This document shows positions 23,063-41,700 of a DNA stretch of 64,000 nucleotides, piece after piece. Every line of letters starts with the position of its first letter. Position 1 is the first letter of the stretch. The notes under the pieces are model-generated. The model was given only the letters and a program-made list of their open reading frames with translations, did no database searches and was not told the origin of the DNA. The DNA is taken from positions 8,234,501-8,298,500 of the forward strand of contig NC_087158.1 in assembly GCF_035594125.1 (NCBI RefSeq). Direction: 5' to 3'. Origin of the DNA: Scylla paramamosain (lineage: Eukaryota > Arthropoda > Malacostraca > Decapoda > Portunidae). The translations under genes and the position numbers were made by a program.

Positions 23063-23802
23063 AAACCCACACAGTAGTTACACAATGAACAACCAAGTTC
23101 TGGTAGGTTCAGGGTAAGAAAAAGATTTGAAATTTAAAGTTAGCTCTGAACTCCGTCTAAGAAAGCAATGCAAAGAGGCCAGCAACAAAGCAAATAGTGT
23201 ATTATGATTCATTTTCAGGAATGCGAAAAGTAGAACACCCGAAGTAATATAAAAGTTACATTTGGCGCTAGTCAGACTTCATCTAGACTACGCTGTCCAA
23301 TTCTGGTCACCACATCACAGGAAGGATAAAGGTCTATTAGAATCACTTCAAAGGAGAATGACTAAAAGGATACAGGGGATGAGGAGTATTCCTTACGAAG
23401 CGAGATTCAAGCTGTTAAATTTACATTCTTTAGAGAGACGTAAGTTAAGAGTTGGAGCTGATAGAAGTCTTTAAGTGGTACATGGGTTTTAACAAAGGGA
23501 ACGAACATAAGGAAAATTCTTAGAATCTGTAACCATGATAGAACATGAAAAACGGGTTTAAGCCTGAAAACTTAATGTTCAAAAAGGAGACAGGAAGGAA
23601 CTGGTTATCAAATAGAGTAGTAGATGATTGGAACGGACGTATTAATCAAGTTGTTAGTGCTGAGGCATTTGGGAACTGTAAGAAAAAATTACACATTTAT
23701 GGATGGGATGATAGGTGGAAATAGGTAGGCATATTTCATACAAGTACTGCCACGTGTAGGCCTGATGCCTTCTTGCAGATTTACTTATTTCTTATGTTCT
23801 TA
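23044..23802 (+). mobile_element. Non-LTR retrotransposon remnant, copy Y (3' end only)
   Basis: This is homologous to 37927-38705 of copy A and the matching part of copy B. It holds only the region after the reverse transcriptase active site and the 3' untranslated tail. Readable pieces are RLHLDYAVQFWSPHHRKDKG, SLQRRMTKRIQGMR and SLERRKLRV, which belong to the C-terminal part of Jockey/CR1-like ORF2 proteins. The frame breaks after SLERRKLRVGADRSL. The element ends in the 'cttatgtt' tail. It has no own target-site duplication, because it was copied as part of a larger block. It is not functional. Confidence 0.8.
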
Positions 23803-24790
23803 TTACCAAAAGCGTGTATTTTCAGTGTTTTTTCAGCTATTACGTGAAAAAAAAATGCCAAAATGCATGCAAAGCATCCTATATGAGGAATCCAAAACAA
23901 AATTACTGAAAACATGTCTTTTCAATGTTTTACGTAGAAAAACGCTAAAACGGATGCAAACCAACCAATATGAAGAAATAGAATAACATTACCAAAAAGG
24001 TATATTTTGAGTGTTTTTGAGCTTGTTACCTACAAAAAACGCGAAAATGGATGGAAAGCACTCTATATTGGGAAACAAAAGGACATTACAAGAAACGTGT
24101 ATAATGAGTGTTTTATAGCTTCACAAGAACCATATGGGAATCCAAAACAAAATTACTGAAAACATGTCTTTTCAGTGTTTTACGTAGAAAAACGCTAAAA
24201 CGGATGCAAACCAACCAATATGAAGAAATAGAATAACATTACCAAAAAGGTATATTTTGAGTGTTTTTGAGCTTGTTACCTACAAAAAACGCGAAAATGG
24301 ATGGAAAGCACTCTATATTGGGAAACAAAAGGACATTACAAGAAACGTGTATAATGAGTGTTTTATAGCTTCACAAGAACCACAAGGCAAAACACGCAAA
24401 AACTCGTGTATATGGAGAAGTTTCTTAGATACCAAAATGCTGAAACTCATGAATAACACTCTTGATTGAGAAACAGAACAACCTTACCAAATGCGTGTAT
24501 TTTGAGTGCTTTTCATATTCTTAGTTACCAAAACCACAAATTGCATGCGAAACTAGCTTTATGTGGGAAAAAAATGACATTACCAGGAAAGTGTCTTTTG
24601 AGTGTTTTTGATCGTGATAAGTAATAAATCACTAAAAAGCTGGGCAATCACATTACATGGGAATAAAACCAACTTTTACCGAGAACTTGCCTTTAAGTGT
24701 TTTAAAGCTCCTCACATACCAAAACGCTAAAACGCTTACAAAACGCCCTTTATTGAGAAACACAAAAACATTACCAAAAACGTGTGCTTT
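23803..24790 (+). repeat. Higher-order satellite, block 4, with a 250-bp tandem duplication
   Basis: After the retrotransposon tail the array starts in the same phase as at 31, 38706 and 60874. It then jumps into monomer D near 23885. The segment 23881-24130 (end of D, E, F, start of G) is repeated directly at 24131-24380 with only a few differences. The order then runs G, H, I, J. Higher-order structure is lost near 24790. Confidence 0.85.
23881..24380 (+). repeat. Recent 250-bp tandem duplication within the satellite
   Basis: Two head-to-tail copies (23881-24130 and 24131-24380) differ at only about four positions, far fewer than separate higher-order units differ from one another. The offset is 250 bp at every point I compared (TCCAAAACAA at 23891 and 24141; AACGCTAAAA at 23941 and 24191). 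It is very probably a recent unequal exchange or slippage event. Confidence 0.9.
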
Positions 24791-33192
<8,402 letters not shown>

Positions 33193-33650
33193 TTAGGCGT
33201 TTTGGTTTCTAAAAAGCTGGAAAACGCTTAAATCATACGTTTTTGGTAATGTCTCCCGATAAAGGCTATTTATCGTTTTAGCATTTTGGAACGTAAGAAG
33301 CTCAAAAACACTCAAAAGACACCATTTTGATAATGTTGTTTTGATTTCTATATAGAGTGTCTTCCATGCTCTTTAGAGTTTTGGTGCTAACGTTGAAAAG
33401 CACCGAAATAAAATTAAATGGAAGAATTTTTTGCGTATTGGTACGTTATAAGCTTAAAAAACATTCAAAATACACGTTTTTGGCAATAATATTTTGTTTC
33501 TCCATGAAGTTTCTTTTCCATGCATTTTAGTGTTTTGGTACGTAAACAGCTGAAAACATTCAAAAGACACGTTTTTGTTTGTTTCTCCCGTATAGCTTAC
33601 TTTGCATGCACTTTGGCGTTTTCGAAAACACTAATAATACATGTTTTTTG
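33193..33650 (-). repeat. Inverted patch of diverged satellite
   Basis: Boxes read in reverse complement (CGTTTTGGTA, CTCAAAAACACTC, ACACGTTTTTGG) for about 460 bp, then switch back at CCCTATATGAGGAAAGGAAA. Boundaries are good to about 10 bases. It covers about five monomers, comparable in size to the patch at 2915-3348. Confidence 0.75.
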
Positions 33651-35169
33651 TACCCTATATGAGGAAAGGAAACGCGATTTTCAGAAAAGTGCCTTTTGAA
33701 TGTTTATTGGCGTGCTAGGCACCAAAACGCTAAAAAGCATGGAAAGCACCCTATAAAGGAAAACAAAACAACTTTATCATAAATGTGTGTTTTCATTATT
33801 TTTGACTTTCTTACGTACCGAAACGCTAAATCGCATGAAAAAAAAAAAAAACATGGAGAAATAATATCAAAAACAAATATTTCGAGTGTTTCTGAGTTAG
33901 TTAAGTAGAAAAACGCCAAAATGCATATATAATATCTTAAATGGGAAAATGAAAAGACCTTACTAAAATGTGTACTATTGGTGTTTTTTTTTTAACTTAT
34001 TAGGTACGAAGTCGCTAAAATGCATGAATAACACTATATGAAATAACATTACCAAAAACGTAAATTTTCAGTGTTTTCACATTGTTATGAATCAAAACGC
34101 CATAATACATGTAAAGCCCCCTATTTGGGGAAAGGAAACGAGATTTCAGAAACGTATCTAAAATGTGTTCTTCAGCGTGTTAGGCACAAAAATGCTAAAA
34201 AGCATACAAATCACCTGATATGGGAATACAAAACAACATTAAGAAAACGTTTTTTTTTTTTTTTTGAGTGTCCTACGTACCAAAACAATAAAAGAAAAAA
34301 AAAACAGAAAACATCCTTTATGGAGAAACAGAATAACATTACCAAAAACAAGTATTTTGAGTGTTTTGTAAGATTGTTACGTAAAAAACGCCTAAATGAA
34401 TCGAAAATACACTATATGGGAATAATGAAGTCATTACGAGAAACGTGTATTATGAGTGTTTTTGATCTTCTTAGTATCAAAAGGGTAAAACGCATGAATA
34501 ACACCCTATATGGAGAAATAGATATATGAAACGACATTAAAAACGCATGAAAATACCCTATATAGAGAAACAGAATACATTGAGTGTCTTTGAGCGTATT
34601 ATGTACAAAATCGCCTATCATCAAACAAAACACCCTGCATATGGAAATGAAAGGACATTACGATAAACGTTTGTTATGTTATTTTTTTTTATTACTTTCT
34701 TAAGTACCAAATCGGAGAAATAGATATATGAAACGACATTAAAAACGCATGATAATACCCTATATAGAGAAACAGAATACATTGAGTGTCTTTGAGCGTA
34801 TTATGTACAAAATCGCCTATCATCAAACAAAACACCCTGCATATGGAAATGAAAGGACATTACGATAAACGTTTGTTATGTTATTTTTTTTTATTACTTT
34901 CTTAAGTACCAAATCAGTAAAAAGCTTCAATAGTCCTCTGAAGAAAAAGAACAACCTTACCAAAAACGTGTATTTTTTTACATTGATAATTACCAAAACG
35001 CCAACATGCATGTAAAGCAACCTATATGAAGAAATGAAACGAAATCACTAGAAACTTGTCTTTTGTTATTTTTTGAGCGTGTTAGGCACCAAATCAGTAA
35101 GAAGCAACGAAATCACCCTATAGGGGAATACAAACAACTTTACTAAAACGTGTCTTTAGAGTGTTTTTT
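33651..35169 (+). repeat. Diverged monomeric satellite, left part of block X
   Basis: Forward-orientation diverged monomers. From about 34345 they are paralogous to 22148 onwards. The longest open frame here (152 codons from 34071) runs across several monomers of about 32 codons and is read-through, not a gene. A 202-bp tandem duplication lies at 34512-34915. Confidence 0.82.
34512..34915 (+). repeat. Recent 202-bp tandem duplication in block X
   Basis: 34512-34713 and 34714-34915 are direct copies starting GGAGAAATAGATATATGAAA and ending CTTAAGTACCAAATC. I see one difference (GAAAATACCC against GATAATACCC). Block Y has this segment once, so the duplication is younger than the X/Y split. Confidence 0.9.
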
Positions 35170-35187
35170 TTTAGGTTCTTACGAACT
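35170..35187 (+). repeat. Target-site duplication of the SINE, left copy
   Basis: The 18-bp sequence tttaggttcttacgaact is repeated exactly at 35427-35444 on the other side of the SINE. Its length is typical of insertion by LINE machinery. Confidence 0.88.
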
Positions 35188-35426
35188 TTGTTTGTTTTCG
35201 TCTAGCTTTTCCCTAGTCTGTCAGGGCTGAGACGGTGCCTCCTGATGAAGGACTTTTGGATTTGGCATTTGGGAACCGTTACCCCGAGTGGATGCCCTTC
35301 CTACCCTCGGACCGTAGCCAGGATTCGAACCCGTGCTCCTGATGACCACTTGGCCCCCGAAGCGCGCGCTGTACCATTGTACCACGGCGGTTCTTTGTAC
35401 CACGGCGGTACAAGAAAGATATTTAG
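35188..35426 (-). mobile_element. tRNA-derived SINE, 239 bp, minus strand
   Basis: This is a G+C-richer insertion inside a diverged monomer, flanked by an exact 18-bp target-site duplication. On the minus strand it has RNA polymerase III internal promoter boxes: A box TGGTACAATGG (35384-35374) and B box GGTTCGAATCC (35331-35321, perfect consensus). The acceptor stem does not pair, so it is not a working tRNA gene. The 5' leader holds a direct repeat (TGTACCACGGCGG occurs twice near 35379-35408). The body contains GGAAGGGCATCC, which recalls a core shared by several SINE families (memory, unchecked). The 3' end is AACAAACAA-like. The parent LINE is unknown. The paralogous site in block Y is empty, so this is a true insertion. 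Confidence 0.85.
35321..35384 (-). promoter_or_regulatory. Pol III type 2 internal promoter (A and B boxes) of the SINE
   Basis: The A box TGGTACAATGG fits the TRGYNNARNGG pattern, and the B box GGTTCGAATCC fits GGTTCGANTCC. They are separated by 42 nt, a normal spacing for tRNA-like promoters. They would drive transcription leftwards through the SINE body. Confidence 0.75.
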
Positions 35427-35444
35427 TTTAGGTTCTTACGAACT
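35427..35444 (+). repeat. Target-site duplication of the SINE, right copy
   Basis: An exact copy of 35170-35187. After it the monomer continues AAAATGTCAAAATACATGCA, as in the empty paralogue at 22891. Confidence 0.88.
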
Positions 35445-37030
35445 AAAATGTCAAAATACATGCAAACACCCTGTTAGGTACCAAAGCACCAAAAAGACCT
35501 TATATGAGGAAATGAAAGGACATAACCAAAAACGTGTATTATGAGTTTTTTTTTTTCTAGCTTCTTAGGTACCAAAACGCTAGAATAAATGAGTAGCACA
35601 CTGTATGGAGAAAGAGAAACAAATTACCAAAATCGTGTAATTTGAATGTTTTTCACATTGTCAGATAGCAAAACACCATAATGCTTGCTCGCTATACGAG
35701 AAAATTTAACAATAATGTAAGAAATATGTTTTTATGTGTTTTCACATAAATGCTAAATAGCATGGAAAGCAACTTATATAAAAATGCAAAATAATAAGCA
35801 TGTCTTTTAAGTGTTTTAAACTTTTTACGTACCAAAACGCTAAAACACGTGCAACAAACACGAATAACCTTACCAAATAGAAAAACCTTAGCAAAAACGT
35901 GTATTTTGAGTCTTTTTGAGTCTGTTACGTACATCATATTAAAAATGCATGTAAAGCACCCTGTATGGGGAAACGATAGAACATTACGAGAAACGTGCAT
36001 TGTCAGTGTTTTGAGTCTCTTAGGTACCAAACACTAAACCGCTTGAATGAAAATTTAATATATCCTACATTTCTTAATAGAGAAACACAACATCACCAAA
36101 AACGTGTTTTTATTTATTTATTTATTTTTTTTACCTTGTTATGTACCAAAACGTCAAAATACATACGAAGCATTCTATATGGGGAAATAGAAAGACATTA
36201 GGAGAAAAAAGTTTTATTAGTGTTTTTGAGCTTCCTAAGTACCATAACGCTAAAACGCATGAATAGCACCCTATATAGAGAAAAAGAACAACATTACCTG
36301 AAACCTTTATTTTTAGCGTTTCTCATATTATGTAGCAAAACATCATAATGCATGCAGATCCCTATATGAAGAAGCAAAACTATATTACAGGAAACGTGTC
36401 TTTTGAGTGTTTACTTGAGTGTTAGGAATCAAAATGCTAAAAAGCATTGAAAGCACCCTATTTGGCAATATAAAATAACATTACCAAGAAAGTATCTTTA
36501 GAGTGTTTTTGACCTTCTTACGTCCGATATCGCTGAAACACATGCAAAACAACCTTTACGGAGAAACAGAATAACATTACCAAAAACTTGTATTATGATT
36601 GTTTTTCTGCTTGTTAAGTATAAAAATGCCAAATTACACGCAAAGCATCCTACATGGAGAAAAGAAAGGACATTACGAGAAAAGTGTATTATGAGAGATT
36701 TTGAGCTTTATAGGTACCAAAACTCAAAAACACGTCATTAGCACTTGATATTGAAAAACAACTCTACCAAAAACTTTTACTTAAACTTTTTTTTCATATT
36801 GTTAAGTACCAAAAGTCAAACTGCATTGGAAGCCCCCTTTATTGGGAAACGAAACGACATTATCATCAACGTGTCTTTTCAGTGTTTTGAACGTGTTAGA
36901 CACCAAACGCTAAAAATGCATGGAAAGCGCTCTATAAAGGAATAAAAAACAGCATTACTAAAAACGTGTTTTATAAGTTCTTATGTACAGAAACGCTAAA
37001 ACCCAAGCAAAACACCCTTTATAGAGAAGC
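35445..37030 (+). repeat. Diverged monomeric satellite between SINE and retrotransposon copy A
   Basis: About 16 forward-orientation diverged monomers. The first part, to 35580, has a counterpart in block Y. The rest is absent there, deleted at the fold-back breakpoint. The last about 100 bp match the left flank of copy B (58965-59050). No gene is seen. Confidence 0.82.
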
Positions 37031-37119
37031 GAAATAAATATTTCGTTGATAAATTACATTCAGGACAGTTAGGGAACATCCCTTACAGAAGAATAAGATC
37101 ACAGAAAAATGGTCCTAAA

Positions 37120-38606
37120 TGAATGACTGAGGTTAAAACACTACATAGGGCGAAAGAGAAGTATATATGATATTAAAGACAGGGGAAGTGGTTTTAAGAC
37201 CATAATATAATGAATTAGAAAAGTCAGGAGTTTAAAAAGGAAAGCTAAAAATAGTTAAGAATTAAAGGTAGCCAGCCAAGCGAAGATGGACCCCAAGGGA
37301 TTTTATCAGGCATATAAGACGAAAAATAGAGAAACAATAGTTCCTTAAAGACAGCAGAATGGGACCTGCTTAGTTGTTGGGAGGAGATTAGTGAAATTGT
37401 GAACGAGTATTTTTTAACTGTCTTTGCCCAGGAAAACATGCAGGATTTGCCGAATAGTGAGAAGATATTTAGAGTAGAAGAGAATGAGAAGCTGACATAT
37501 ATTACCATAACTAAAGAGACAGTGGAACAGGAGATAGATAAGCTGAAAAGTTCAAGTCACCAGGACCAGATGAAATATATTCCAGAGTATTTAAGAATTG
37601 GAAAAAGATTATAAGTAATCTGGATAAGGTCATGGCCAAGCGGCAGGCGACAGAGTGTTGTAATAAACGGCTCTAAATCCGAGTGGGGTCAAGTAATTAG
37701 TGGGGTGACAAAGGGATTATTAGTATTAGGGCCGATGTTGTTTGTAATATATGTCAATGACTTGGATAGTGGAATTAGTATTGTTGTTAGTAAATTTGCG
37801 GATGACACGAGAGTATGTAGATTAATTAGGTCAGAATCGCATACCATCGCCTTGAGGCAGATTTGGAAAGGATGAACGAATGGACAGACAGATGGCAAAT
37901 GCAGTTTAATATCAACAAATGCAAAGCACTTAGCGTAAGTAGAAGAAACCCACACAGTAGTTACACAATGAACAACCAAGTTCTGGTAGGTTCAGGGTAA
38001 GAAAAAGATTTGAGATTTAAATTTAGCTCTGAACTCCGTCTAAGAAAGCAATACAAAGAGGCCAGAAACAAAGCAAATAGTGTATTATGATTCATTTTCA
38101 GGAGTGCTAAAAGTAAAACTCCCGAAGTAATATTAAAGTTACATTTAGCGCTGGTCAGACTTCATCTAGACTACGCTGTCCTATTCTGGTCACCACATCA
38201 CAGGAAGGATAAAGGTCTATTAGAATCACTTCAAAGGAGAATGACTAAAAGGATACAGGGGATGAGGAGTATTCCTTACGAAGCGAGATTCAAGCTGTTA
38301 AATTTACATTCTTTAGAGAGACGTAGGTTAAGAGTGGACCTGAGAGAAGTCCTTAAGTGGTATATGGGTTATAACAAGGGGAACATAAGGAATATTCTTA
38401 GAATCTGTAACCATGATAGAACAAGAAAAATAGAACATCAAGTTTTCAGGCTTGAGCCTGAAAACTTGATGTTCAAAAAGGAAACAGGAAGGAATTGGTT
38501 TTCAAATACAGTAGTAGATGATTGGAACGGACTTAGTAATCAAGCTGTTAGTGCTGAGGCATTTGGCAACTGTAAGAGAAAATTACACATTTATAGATGG
38601 AGATGA
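37120..38606 (+). pseudogene. Broken reverse transcriptase ORF2 fragment (copy A)
   Basis: The readable pieces are in different frames. NEYFLTVFAQENMQDLPNSE and the following acidic stretch (37399-37614) precede the reverse transcriptase proper. The 179-bp deletion removes the DFSKAFD motif. The active-site FADDT motif is at 37795-37809, preceded by YVNDLDSG-like text. A 121-codon C-terminal stretch (38241-38606) begins MTKRIQGMRSIPYEARFKLL. Frameshifts and the deletion make it inactive. Within the C-terminal stretch a 20-bp-arm palindrome (38433-38474) has replaced the sequence seen in copies B and Y. The family copies RNA by target-primed reverse transcription. Confidence 0.8.
38433..38474. 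repeat. Perfect palindrome with 20-bp arms and a 2-nt loop
   Basis: 38433-38452 (GAACATCAAGTTTTCAGGCT) is the exact reverse complement of 38455-38474, with TG between. Copies Y and B show only the right-arm-like sequence (AAGCCTGAAAAC) at this point, with unrelated text to its left. The left arm therefore arose in copy A by copying the right arm in inverted orientation. Confidence 0.9.
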
Positions 38607-38705
38607 TAGGTGGAAATACGTAGGCATATTTCATACAAGTACTGCCACGTGTAGGCCTGATGCCTTCTTGCATATTTACTTATTTCTTATGTTCTTATGT
38701 TCTTA

Positions 38706-41700
38706 TTACCAAAAGCGTGTATTTTCAGTGTTTTTTCAGCTATGCATGCAAAGCACCCTAAATGAGGAAAAAAAGGGACATTACGAGAAACGTGCATTAT
38801 AAGTGTTTTTGAGATTCTTAGATACCAAAACGCTGAAACTCATGAATAACACTCTTAATTGAGAAACAGAACAACCTTACCAAATGGGTGTATTTAGTGT
38901 TTTTCACATTCTTGGTTACCAAAACCCCAAATTGCATACGAAACTAGCTTTATGTGGAAAGAAAAAAAAAAAAGACATTTCCAGAAAAGTGTCTTTTGAG
39001 TGTTTTTGAGCGTGTTAGGGGATAAAGCACCAAAAAGCAGGGCAATCACATTACACGGGAATAAAACCAACTTTTACCAAGAACTTGCCTTTAAGTGTTT
39101 TTGAGCTCCTAACATACCAAAACGCTAAAACGCATGCAAAACACCCTTTATGAAGAATCAGAATAACATTACCAAAAACATGTATTTTGAGTGTTTTTGA
39201 TCATGTTACCTATAAAAACGCTTAAATACATGCAAAGAACCCTATGTTTGGGAAACGAAAGGACAATTTAATGTTATTAAATTCCTTAAGCACCAAAAAG
39301 CTAAAATCCACATATAACACTCTTTATAGAGAGAAAAAAAAAGTAATTTTCTTTTTTTTTTTTTTATTCTTCTTCATAGGTACCGAGATGCCAAAATTCT
39401 GGCAAAATTCAGGGAAATTATGTGGAAAAAACATTATCAAAAAAGTTAATTTTAGCTTTTTTTTCGGACAGTTATGTACCAAAACCTAAATTGCATGCAA
39501 AGCCACCTCTACAGGGAAATTAAACGACTTTACCAGAAACCTGTCTTTTGAGTGTTTTTCAGCATGTTAGACACCAAAACAATAAATAATATGGGTCACT
39601 CTATATGGGAATCCAAAACAAAATCACTTAACACTTGTCTTTTCAGTGTTTTACGTAGAAACACGCTAAAACGGATGCAAACAAACCAATATGAAGAAAT
39701 AGAATAACATTGCCAAAAAGGTATATTTTGAGTGTTTTTGAGCCTGTTACCTACAAAAAACGCGAAAATGGATGCAAAGCACTCTATATTGGTAAACATA
39801 AGGACATTACGAGAAACCTGTATAAGGAGTGTTTTATAGTTTCACAACAACCACAAGGCAAAAGTTTCTTAGATACCAAAATGCTGAAACTCATGAATAA
39901 CACTCTTGATTGAGATACAGAAAATCTTACCAAATGCGTGTATTTTGAGTGTTTTTCACATTCTTAGTTACCAAAACACAAAATTGCATGCGAATCTAGG
40001 TTTATGTGGGGAAAAAAATTATATTGCCAGAAAATGTCTTTTGAGTGTTTATGAGCGTGTTAGGCAATAAAGTACTTAAAAGAAGGGCAATCACATTACA
40101 TGTGAATAAAACAAACTTTTACCAAGAACTTGCCGTTAAATATTTTTGAACTCCTTACATACCAAAACGCTAAAACGAATGCAAAAAATCCTTTATGGAG
40201 AAACACAATAACATTACAAAAAAAAACATGTATTTTGATTGTTTTTTATCATGTTACCTATAAAAACGCTTAAATACATGCAAGGAATCCTATGTTTGGG
40301 AAACGAAAGGACATTACGAGAAACGTGTATTATAAGTGTTTTTAAGTTACTTAAATACCAAAAAGCTAAAACCCACAAATAACACTCTTTACAAAGAAAC
40401 CAAAAAAATAAATAAATAAATAAATAAATGAAATAAATGAAAATATATATTTTTTTTTTTTATTTATCTTCAGAGGTACCGAGATGCCAAAATTCTGTTA
40501 AAATTCAGGAAAATTATGTGCATAAAAGAACATTATCGAAAAAATTAATTTTAGCTTTTTTTTCGGACAGTTATTTACCAAACCCTAAAGTGCATGCAAA
40601 GGCATCTATATGGGGAAATTAAACGACTTTACAAGAAAACTGTCTTTTCAGTGTTTTTCAGCATGCTATGCACCAAAACGATAAATAATATGGAAGTCAC
40701 TCTATATGGGAATCCAAAACAAAATTACTGAAAACGTCTCTTTTCAGTGTTTTACGTAAAAAAAACGCTAAAACGGATGCAAACAGACCAATATGAAGAA
40801 ATAGAATAACATTACCAAAAAGGTATATTTTAAGTGTTTTTGAGCTTGTAACCAACAAAAAAAAAACGCAAAAATGGATGCAAAGCACTCTATATTGGGA
40901 AACAAAAAGACATTACGAGAAACGTGTATGATGAGTATTTTATAGTTTCACAAGAACCACGAAGCAAAAAACGCAAAAACTAATGTATATGGAGAAGTTT
41001 CTTAGATACCAAAATGCTGAAACTCCTGAATAACACTCTTAATTAAGAAACAGAATAACATTACTAAATGTGTGTATTTTGAGTGTTTTTCACATTCTTA
41101 GTTACTAGAACCCCAAATTCCATGCGAAACTAGCTTTATGTATGAAAAAAAATTACATTACGAGAAAAGTGTCTTTTGAGGGTTTTTGAGAGAGTTAGGC
41201 AAAAAAGCACTAAAAAATAGGGCAATCACATTACATGGGAATAAAACCAACTTTTACCAAGAACTTGCCTTTAAGTGTTTTTTAACTCCTTATATACCAA
41301 AACGCTAAAACACATGCAAAAATCCCTTTATGGAGAAACAGATTAACATTACCAAAAACATGTATTTTGAGTGTTCTTGATCATGTTACCTCTAAAAACG
41401 CTTAAATACATGCAAAGAACCATATGTCTGGGAAACGAAAGGACATTACGAGAAACGTGTATTATGCGTGTTTTTAAGTTCCATAAATACCAAAAAGCTA
41501 AAACCTCTTTTTAGAGAAAAAAAAAATAAAGAAATAATAAAAAAATTGGATTTTTTTTTTTTGTTATTCTTCTTCATACTGAGATGCCAAAATTCTGGAA
41601 AAATTCAGGGAAATTATGTGTAAAAAGAACATTATCAAAAAAGTTAATTTTAGCTTTTTTTTCAGACTGTTATGTACCAAACCACGAAGTACATGCAAAG

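Larger units (their letters stand above)
37031..38705 (+). mobile_element. Non-LTR retrotransposon remnant, copy A
   Basis: This is a 1.68-kb, 5'-truncated Jockey/CR1-like element. It starts in the linker between endonuclease and reverse transcriptase (GNIPYRRIRS-like text) and ends in the 'cttatgtt' 3' tail. Compared with copy B it lacks 179 bp (B 59641-59819), which held the first catalytic motif of the reverse transcriptase. Both flanks are shared with copy B: ACGCTAAAACCCAAGCAAAA on the left and TTACCAAAAGCGTGTATTTT on the right. Copies A and B therefore come from one insertion that was later duplicated with its surroundings. Confidence 0.85.

Noticed and set aside
23262..23474. An intact small gene in retrotransposon copy Y
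   Set aside because: It is the C-terminal fragment of the same broken ORF2 seen in copies A and B. It lacks the active site and ends in a frameshift.
34071..34529. A 152-codon open frame on the plus strand
   Set aside because: It is read-through of several 96-bp monomers. It shows the same recurring peptide pattern as other satellite frames and overlaps the 202-bp duplication.
35321..35395. A functional tRNA gene on the minus strand
   Set aside because: The A and B boxes are good, but the acceptor stem does not pair. The sequence lies in a 239-bp insertion with target-site duplications, which is a SINE.
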